Shown: piece by piece, positions 59,420 through 64,000 of the stretch
Position numbering within the stretch: the first letter of the stretch is position 1
Layout: each line of letters starts with the position of its first letter
Assembly (NCBI GenBank): GCA_041691315.1
Contig: JBEPUW010000002.1
Coordinates: 129,665-193,664, forward strand
Reading direction: 5' to 3'
Length of the DNA stretch: 64,000 nt
Origin: Poindextera sp041691315
Lineage (GTDB): Bacteria; Pseudomonadota; Alphaproteobacteria; Caulobacterales; Caulobacteraceae
Program-made: the position numbers and the translations under genes
Notes under the pieces: model-generated
What the model saw: only the letters and a program-made list of their open reading frames with translations
Databases searched by the model: none
Told to the model about the DNA's origin: nothing

Positions 59420-60367
59420 ATGACCGCCCGCAAGACCAACCTGGCCGACCCGATCTATCACGACGACGACGCGGCCCGCGCCCATCTGGAAACGCTGCTT
59501 TGGCCGCATGGTCCTGAGTGCCCGAAGTGCGGCGTCGTCAACGAAGCGACCAAGCTTCAAGGCGCCAGCACTCGCCCTGGCGTGTGGAAGTGCCGCGCGT
59601 GCCGCAAGCCCTTCAGCGTGACGGTTGGGACCGTGATGGAGCGTTCGCATATCCCGCTGCACAAGTGGGTGCTGGCCGCTCACTTCATGGCCGCCAGCAA
59701 GAAGGGGATGAGCGCCCTTCAACTGCAACGGATGATGGGCCTCGCGTCCTATGAGAGCGCTTGGTTCCTTTTCCACCGCTTGCGCGAGTGCCCCAAGGGC
59801 TACGCCGACACGCCGATGGGTGGCGAAGGCAAGTTTGTCGAAGCCGACGAAACGCTGGTCGGCGGCAAGGAAAAGAACAAGCGTAAGTCCAAGCGCAACC
59901 CGAAGAACATCGGCGCGGTAGGCAAGTCCGTTGTGTTCACGCTGGTAGAGCGCGGCGGACGGGCTCGCTCGTTCCACGTCGCCAACGTGACGGGCAAGAC
60001 CTTGCGTCCGATCATCATGAAGCACGTTGACCGCAAGTCAGCCTTCATGACCGACGACGCCGGCCAATACCGGCCGATTGGGATGGAGTTTGCGCGGCAC
60101 GAGAGCGTCAACCACGGCGCTGATGAGTACGTGCGAGGCGACGCCTACAGCAACACCGTCGAAGGCTTCTTCTCGCTCCTGAAGCGCGGCGTGATCGGGT
60201 CGTTCCACCACATCAGCGAGGCCCATCTGCACCGCTATCTGGTCGAGTTCGATTTCAAGTATTCGACCCGTGAAATGGCGGACGTTGACCGCGCCGACGA
60301 GCTGGTCCGGGGCGCCAAGGGCAAGCGGCTGATGTATCGACAGCCTGACCAAGCCACGCACGGTTAA
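59420..60367 (+). CDS. IS1595-family transposase
   Basis: A 315-residue transposase. The N-terminal zinc ribbon has two CxxC pairs (CPKCGVV and CRACRKP). The catalytic domain includes the first acidic box EADETLVGGKEKNKRKSKRN, a second TDDAGQYRPIGMEF and a third near DAYSNTVEGFFSLLKRGVIG, followed by HLHRYLVEFDFKYSTR. This is the ISXO2-like DDE(N) arrangement of IS1595. The gene is intact. Confidence 0.93.
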   Translation: MTARKTNLADPIYHDDDAARAHLETLLWPHGPECPKCGVVNEATKLQGASTRPGVWKCRACRKPFSVTVGTVMERSHIPLHKWVLAAHFMAASKKGMSALQLQRMMGLASYESAWFLFHRLRECPKGYADTPMGGEGKFVEADETLVGGKEKNKRKSKRNPKNIGAVGKSVVFTLVERGGRARSFHVANVTGKTLRPIIMKHVDRKSAFMTDDAGQYRPIGMEFARHESVNHGADEYVRGDAYSNTVEGFFSLLKRGVIGSFHHISEAHLHRYLVEFDFKYSTREMADVDRADELVRGAKGKRLMYRQPDQATHG

Positions 60368-60385
60368 GCAGAAGCGCGGCGGCTC

Positions 60386-60544
60386 CTAGTGATCCGCCGC
60401 AGCCTCGCTAGGCGGCGACTCGACTCCACCTGAAGTAGGTTTAGGTTTTCCCCCGCGGTCGCGCTTAGGGCGTGGCTGTGGGGGCGTTTTCAGCGCGCGC
60501 AGCAACATGGTGTCGCGGCGCTGGTCGGCTTCCTGAGCGCTCAT
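60386..60544 (-). CDS. Small passenger protein of the IS (52 aa)
   Basis: The ATG at 60544 begins MSAQEADQRRDTMLLRALKT, then PPQPRPKRDRGGKPKPTSGG and a Ser/Glu-rich end. The pattern M-x-x-E-E/A-x-x-x-R-x-D-x-x-L-x-x-L-L-K-x-P-P-x-P is common in tiny proteins found next to alphaproteobacterial transposases. Its function is unknown. It converges with the transposase and is 15 bases from the divergent MltR-like gene start. Confidence 0.45.
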   Translation of the reverse strand: MSAQEADQRRDTMLLRALKTPPQPRPKRDRGGKPKPTSGGVESPPSEAAADH

Positions 60545-60559
60545 AGGACTGAAGCTATC

Positions 60560-61027
60560 ATGGAAGATGAACAGCCTGAAGATGATCTGAGCGCGTATGA
60601 TCAGATCGACCCAGAGATGGTCGCGCATATCGGCGAAATGATGGGTGCTAGCCACCGTGCTGGCGCTATCGTGGTCGCCGCCCAGGTAGAAGACGCCTTG
60701 GTAAAGGTAATTGCTACCCGACTTATCAAGTTAACATCCACTGAAAACGACCGTCTGTTCATCGGCACGAACGCGCCGTTTTCCAGCTTCTACGCGAAAA
60801 TACATGTCGGATACTCTATGGGAGTCTACGCTGCCCCTGCGCGGGATGATCTTATCGCAATCAAGGACATCCGAAACCTGTTTGCCCACCGGCTTGAGGT
60901 AAGACAGTTCTCCCATCCAGAGGTAGCCAAGCTCTGCGCCAGACTTAATTTCCCTCACTCTGTGATCGGGGTGCCCGACGGCCTATTGGGGCCAATCGAC
61001 ATGAACAATCCCCCGCGACGTTTTTGA
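60560..61027 (+). CDS. MltR/DUF4145-like passenger protein
   Basis: A 155-residue protein. Residues 28-120 (GASHRAGAIVVAAQVEDALV, then SSFYAKIHVGYSMGVYAAPA and DLIAIKDIRNLFAHRLEVRQ) match the MltR-like family, with the end motif D-I-R-N-x-F-A-H. The first 25 residues are acidic. The family was named from the mannitol repressor; those in mobile elements have no known target, and the motif also occurs in DUF4145/HEPN-like nucleic-acid-associated proteins. It is carried inside the IS. Confidence 0.68.
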   Translation: MEDEQPEDDLSAYDQIDPEMVAHIGEMMGASHRAGAIVVAAQVEDALVKVIATRLIKLTSTENDRLFIGTNAPFSSFYAKIHVGYSMGVYAAPARDDLIAIKDIRNLFAHRLEVRQFSHPEVAKLCARLNFPHSVIGVPDGLLGPIDMNNPPRRF

Positions 61028-61137
61028 GCGCACGGGCAATCATCTCTTGGCGCGCCTGACGATGATGCAAGGCTCGTTCTTCAAGCCATCATCGCCCGGA
61101 GCCATCGCCCACGTCAGCGGCCTAATGGGCTATTCCT

Positions 61138-61302
61138 TCAGGCCCGGCGCGCACGATCCATCGCCGCGAAAAGTGCGGGTAAGACCGTCCAATGCGAGGG
61201 GCCACGTTCGGGGTCGAAAGACTCAAGAAACGGAAGACCCGCCTCGATCATAGCGTCCGTAACATCGGCCTCGGCTAGTGGAAGCTCATCTTTGTCGGGC
61301 AC
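61138..61302 (-). CDS. Very small passenger protein of the IS (54 aa)
   Basis: A GTG at 61302 begins MPDKDELPLAEADVTDAMIE and ends PALFAAMDRARRA at a TGA at 61138-61140. The AMIEAGLPFLESFDPERGPS middle and the W-T-x-x-P-A-L-F-x-A-M-x-x-A ending recall small proteins found alongside transposases. The composition is coherent, but the ribosome-binding site is only weak. It lies within the IS boundaries. Confidence 0.5.
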   Translation of the reverse strand: MPDKDELPLAEADVTDAMIEAGLPFLESFDPERGPSHWTVLPALFAAMDRARRA

Positions 61303-61422
61303 TCATCTATCGTTTTCCCTTCCATTTCCCCGGAAGGGGTTGGGGGTACTTGTCCGGCCTGTCACGCGGGGCGAATCTACCACCCCTAGTGTCTGGTACG
61401 TCAACCGGATAGTTACCCCCTA

Positions 61423-61698
61423 AGGGAGAGGGAGGGGCCCGCGGCCGTAGGCCAGCGGGAAGGTGAGGGGTTCCGGCCTCTCGGATTATCCTGAAACGGC
61501 GTACGCCCGTCGAGAGCGGCGTTCGCCAAATTGTTGGCGAACACATCGCCGCGAGCAAGTCTCGACCCGCCCACGCGCGAGGCGCGTGGGCCCCTCCTTC
61601 TCCCCACGGGAGAAGGGCGCGCTCGCCGCCGCGGCGCTTATCAACCCTCCGTTAAGCACGTTGCCGCAGACTCAGGCTCTTTCCGGCTCTGCATCGAA
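61423..61698. repeat. Remnant of a palindromic repeat interrupted by the IS, upstream of ftsB
   Basis: The right half of the interrupted palindrome (AGGGAGAGGGAGGGGCCCGC) continues into sequence with a hairpin of nine-base perfect arms CCCACGCGC (61569-61577) and GCGCGTGGG (61581-61589), and then a 61595-61615 hairpin of CCTTCTCCC type (GGGAGAAGG arm), like repeat family A. No gene is seen in this 276-base stretch. A promoter for ftsB must lie close to its 3' end. Confidence 0.6.
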
Positions 61699-61995
61699 AT
61701 GTTCGCGCGCCTCAGATCCTACATCCCCACCACCATCCTGGCCTTCCTGATCTTCTATTTCGGGTTCCAGGCGTTGACCGGCGATCGGGGGCTGCTGTCG
61801 CGCGCCCAGCGCAACGCGACGCTGCACGAAAGATCGGTCGAACTGGCCGGTCTCACCTCCCAGCGCCAGGACCTGGAGCGCCGCGCCCAGCTTTTGCGCG
61901 ACCAGGGTCTCTCGGTCGAGCTTTTGGACGAACGCGCCCGTTCCCTTCTAGGCTTGGCCGATCCCAGGGACTATGTGATCCGGACCGGCCGCTAG
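61699..61995 (+). CDS. ftsB: Septum formation initiator FtsB/DivIC family
   Basis: A 98-residue single-span protein: membrane segment IPTTILAFLIFYFGFQALTG (residues 9-28), then a coiled coil (VELAGLTSQRQDLERRAQLL) and the C-terminal LLDERARSLLGLADPRDYVI. This is the FtsB/DivIC layout. It joins FtsL and FtsQ in the divisome and helps activate septal synthesis. The ATG at 61699 gives the expected short cytoplasmic start. It precedes pdhA by 77 bases, as in Caulobacter. Confidence 0.9.
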   Translation: MFARLRSYIPTTILAFLIFYFGFQALTGDRGLLSRAQRNATLHERSVELAGLTSQRQDLERRAQLLRDQGLSVELLDERARSLLGLADPRDYVIRTGR

Positions 61996-62072
61996 CCCGC
62001 GAGTCTTCGCGTGGTCTTAAGGACCCTTCGCCACCACTGCGGGTTCTTCCGACAAAGGCCACGGAGACCAGG

Positions 62073-63101
62073 ATGGCGCGCGCCGCGGCCAAGCAGACGA
62101 CGAAGGCCAAGACCGCCAAGCCGGCCGCCACGTCCGCTGCCGAAGACCTGCTCGGCTTCTATCGCCAGATGCTGCTGATCCGCCGCTTCGAGGAGCGGGC
62201 CGGCCAGCTCTACGGCATGGGGCTGATCGGCGGCTTCTGCCACCTCTATATCGGCCAGGAAGCCATCGCCGTCGGCATGCAGTCGATCAAACAGCCCGGC
62301 GACCAGATCATCACCGCCTATCGCGCCCACGGCCACATGCTGGCCTGCGGGGTCGATCCCAAGGCGGTGATGGCCGAGCTGACCGGCCGCGCCGCCGGGG
62401 TCGCCAAGGGCAAGAGCGGCTCCATGCACATGTTCCAGCCGAAGCGCGACTTCTACGGCGGCCACGGCATCGTCGGGGCGCAGGTCTCGCTCGGCACCGG
62501 CCTCGGCCTGGCCAACCGCTACAAGAAGAACGGCAAGGTCGCCTTCGTCTATTTCGGCGATGGCGCGGCCAACCAGGGCCAGGTCTATGAGAGCTTCAAC
62601 ATGGCCGAGCTCTGGTCGCTGCCGGTGGTCTATCTGATCGAGAACAACCAGTACGCCATGGGCACCAGCGTCGAGCGTTCCTCGGCCGAGACCCACCTCT
62701 ACAAGCGCGGCGCCAGCTTCAATATCCCCGGCGCCGAGGTCGACGGCATGGACGTCAGCGCCGTCCGCGAAGCCGGCGCCAAGGCCGCCGAGCACGCCCG
62801 GTCAGGCAAGGGTCCCTTCATCCTGGAGATGAAGACCTATCGCTATCGCGGCCACTCGATGAGCGACCCGGGCAAGTACCGCACGCGCGAGGAGATCGAT
62901 GCCGTGCGCCAGCATCGCGACCCGATCGACCACTTGCAGGCCCGGCTGGAAGCCGCCGGCCTGGCCGACGAGGCGGCGCTGAAGGCGATGGACGCCGAAA
63001 TCCGCAAGATCGTCGCCGACGCCGCCGAATTCGCCAGAACCGCCCCCGAGCCGGACCCAAGCGAGCTCTACACCGACGTCTATGCGGAGGCAGAGGGTTG
63101 A
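62073..63101 (+). CDS. pdhA: Pyruvate dehydrogenase E1 alpha subunit
   Basis: A 342-residue thiamine diphosphate enzyme subunit. The thiamine motif GDGAANQGQVYESFNMAELW (about residues 167-186) ends in the Asn-Asn of LPVVYLIENNQYAMGTSVER. The N-terminal MLLIRRFEERAGQLYGMGLI, the YRAHGHMLACGVDPKAVMAE loop and phosphorylation-type loop YRYRGHSMSDPGKYRTREE are visible. With E1 beta it decarboxylates pyruvate. An extra Ala/Lys-rich stretch (residues 1-24) precedes the domain. Confidence 0.96.
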   Translation: MARAAAKQTTKAKTAKPAATSAAEDLLGFYRQMLLIRRFEERAGQLYGMGLIGGFCHLYIGQEAIAVGMQSIKQPGDQIITAYRAHGHMLACGVDPKAVMAELTGRAAGVAKGKSGSMHMFQPKRDFYGGHGIVGAQVSLGTGLGLANRYKKNGKVAFVYFGDGAANQGQVYESFNMAELWSLPVVYLIENNQYAMGTSVERSSAETHLYKRGASFNIPGAEVDGMDVSAVREAGAKAAEHARSGKGPFILEMKTYRYRGHSMSDPGKYRTREEIDAVRQHRDPIDHLQARLEAAGLADEAALKAMDAEIRKIVADAAEFARTAPEPDPSELYTDVYAEAEG

Positions 63102-63111
63102 GACCGCGCCA

Positions 63112-63225
63112 ACCCCCGACCGTCATGGCCCGACTTGTTCGGGCCACCCATGCACACCTGATCCATCCGGTGTTATTGGGTCCCCGGCATTCCGCTTCGC
63201 CCCAGCAGGGGATGACGAAAAAGGA
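63112..63225. repeat. Palindromic repeat in the pdhA-pdhB gap
   Basis: The 145-base gap between pdhA and pdhB contains a hairpin TGGCCCGA (63126-63133) / TCGGGCCA (63139-63146) and a second unit GGGTCCCCGG through CAGGGGATGAC. The order (CGTCATGGCC and GGGGATGACG at the two ends) gives an imperfect palindrome. A gap this long is unusual inside the pdhA-pdhB pair. It is probably a dispersed element, distinct from families A and B. Confidence 0.6.
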
Positions 63226-63246
63226 TTGCGCGCGACCGGTGCGTCA

Positions 63247-64000
63247 ATGACCGACATCCTGATGCCGGCCCTGTCGCCGACCATGGAAGAAGGCACGCTG
63301 GCCAAATGGCTGGTGAAAGCCGGCGACAAGGTGCGCTCGGGCGACGTCATCGCCGAGATCGAAACCGACAAGGCGACCATGGAGGTCGAGGCGGTCGACG
63401 AAGGCGTGGTCGACGAGATCCTGGTCCCGGAGGGGACCGAAGAGGTCAAGGTTAACACCCCGATCGCAAGGTTGAAGGAGGAGGGGGAGGCGGCAAGCGC
63501 TCCATCCAAACCTCCGACTCCTTCTCCCCCTGCGGGAGAAGGTGGCCCCCGAAGGGGGCCGGATGAGGGGTCGCACGGCGATTCAGCAGGAATCCCGCCG
63601 CCACCCGTCGAGCGCAGCGAGACCCCTCATCCGTCGGCTTCGCCGCCACCTTCTCCCGCAAGGGGAGAAGGGAACGCTCCCGCTGCCGATCCCGAGATCC
63701 CCGCCGGCGCCAAGCTCACCAAGGTCTCGGTCCGCGACGCGCTGCGGGACGCCATGGCCGGGGAGATGCGGCGCGACGACAGCGTCTTCCTGATGGGCGA
63801 GGAGGTCGCTCAGTACCAGGGCGCCTACAAGGTCTCCCGCGATCTGCTGCAGGAGTTCGGGCCCGGGCGGATCATCGACACCCCGATCACCGAGCATGGC
63901 TTCACCGGCCTTGGCGTCGGCGCCGCGATGGCGGGCCTCAAACCCATCGTCGAGTTCATGACCTTCAACTTCGCCATGCAGGCGATCGACCAGATCATCA
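63247..64000 (+). CDS. pdhB: Pyruvate dehydrogenase E1 beta subunit with N-terminal lipoyl domain and in-frame repeat (3' end outside window)
   Basis: The frame is open to the last base. Residues 1-80 are a lipoyl domain (MTDILMPALSPTMEEGTLAK, with the modified Lys in EIETDKATMEVE). Residues about 92-141 are encoded by palindromic repeat A copy 3 and read PSPPAGEGGPRRGPDEGSHG, then SETPHPSASPPPSPARGEG. The E1-beta domain then begins at VSVRDALRDAMAGEMRRDDS and continues through FLMGEEVAQYQGAYKVSRDL and IDTPITEHGFTGLGVGAAMA. Lipoyl-E1 beta fusion is normal in alphaproteobacteria. The repeat keeps the frame and sits in the flexible linker, so function is likely retained. Confidence 0.93.
   Translation, partial: MTDILMPALSPTMEEGTLAKWLVKAGDKVRSGDVIAEIETDKATMEVEAVDEGVVDEILVPEGTEEVKVNTPIARLKEEGEAASAPSKPPTPSPPAGEGGPRRGPDEGSHGDSAGIPPPPVERSETPHPSASPPPSPARGEGNAPAADPEIPAGAKLTKVSVRDALRDAMAGEMRRDDSVFLMGEEVAQYQGAYKVSRDLLQEFGPGRIIDTPITEHGFTGLGVGAAMAGLKPIVEFMTFNFAMQAIDQII
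63520..63671. repeat. Palindromic repeat A, copy 3 (inside pdhB)
   Basis: A 152-base element with CCTTCTCCC/GGGAGAAGG hairpins at each end, GATGAGGGGTCGCACGG in the left unit and ACCCCTCATCCGTCGGCTTC in the right unit. It follows the same plan as copies 1 and 2 but lies wholly inside a coding sequence, where it is translated without a stop. Confidence 0.9.

Larger units (their letters stand above)
59349..61420. mobile_element. Complete IS1595-type element with passenger genes
   Basis: A 2072-base element with terminal inverted repeats of 26 bases (59349-59374 and 61395-61420, 24 of 26 matching, both beginning GGGGG). Inside are the transposase (+), a short minus-strand protein, an MltR-like gene (+) and another short minus-strand protein. 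TA dinucleotides flank both ends (59347-59348 and 61421-61422); no eight-base target duplication was found. Removing the element and one TA restores a 19-base palindrome, CCTCTCCCTAAGGGAGAGG. Confidence 0.9.

Noticed and set aside
61307..61607. Minus-strand frames across the right IS end and the adjacent palindrome
   Set aside because: They run through terminal repeats and hairpins and have no protein-like features.

Overview
The window is a GC-rich alphaproteobacterial chromosome segment. Gene content and order (pyrH-frr-uppS-cdsA-dxr-rseP-bamA-skp-lpxD-fabZ-lpxA-lpxI-lpxB, gltA, gltX, comEC, lexA, trpCDG, trpE, a PpiD-like gene, tpiA, secG, pyrG, eno, ftsB, pdhA-pdhB), the LpxI enzyme and a GTTC-N7-GTTC SOS box upstream of lexA point to Caulobacterales (Caulobacter/Phenylobacterium-like). 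The species cannot be fixed from sequence reading alone.

Layout. (1) Positions 1 to about 9600 are the right end of an integrated phage-like element. It has a P4-type tyrosine integrase, a small AlpA/excisionase-like HTH protein, a winged-HTH protein, a DnaB-like helicase, a DUF1376 replication-type protein, an HGGxSTG-type protein nested inside a longer reading frame, a VapB45/VapC45-like toxin-antitoxin pair and several small cargo genes. Its left end lies outside the window. (2) Positions 9.9-16.8 kb are a miscellaneous flank: a hybrid histidine kinase with no recognisable N-terminus, a DUF1905/YdeI protein, a GFA-family protein, an alpha/beta hydrolase, two tandem COQ4 paralogues and an acyltransferase-3 membrane protein. 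(3) Positions 16.9-30.0 kb are a tightly packed, largely overlapping plus-strand operon for nucleotide supply, ribosome recycling, isoprenoid and phospholipid synthesis, outer-membrane protein assembly and lipid A synthesis. (4) Positions 30.1-48.8 kb hold gltA, gltX, comEC, lexA, trpC-trpD-trpG and trpE-PpiD-tpiA. A membrane sugar-dehydrogenase module (TAT subunit, GMC flavoprotein, tri-haem cytochrome), a small membrane protein and an APH(6)-type kinase sit between trpG and trpE. (5) Positions 49.1-59.3 kb hold secG, pyrG, a DGPF/YCII protein with an ECF42-like sigma factor, rpmF, eno, a PhyH-type dioxygenase, asparaginase II and small stress-type genes. (6) Positions 59.3-61.4 kb are a complete IS1595-type element with passenger genes. 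(7) Positions 61.7-64.0 kb hold ftsB, pdhA and the start of pdhB, which runs off the window.

The most striking structure is several families of dispersed palindromic repeats that are not confined to intergenic DNA. One family (about 150 bp, with gggagaagg arms) forms a convergent spacer after lpxB and after tpiA. It supplies the last 15 residues of LpxB and lies in frame inside pdhB between the lipoyl domain and the E1-beta domain. A second family (core AATTGGGGACACGTACG in inverted pairs) occurs three times, encodes the tail of the acyltransferase, and brackets the block that separates trpG from trpE. The IS1595 element is inserted in the hairpin of another such palindrome. This resembles the Rickettsia palindromic elements in that mobile palindromes are tolerated inside proteins. 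No tRNA, rRNA, CRISPR array or riboswitch was recognised.
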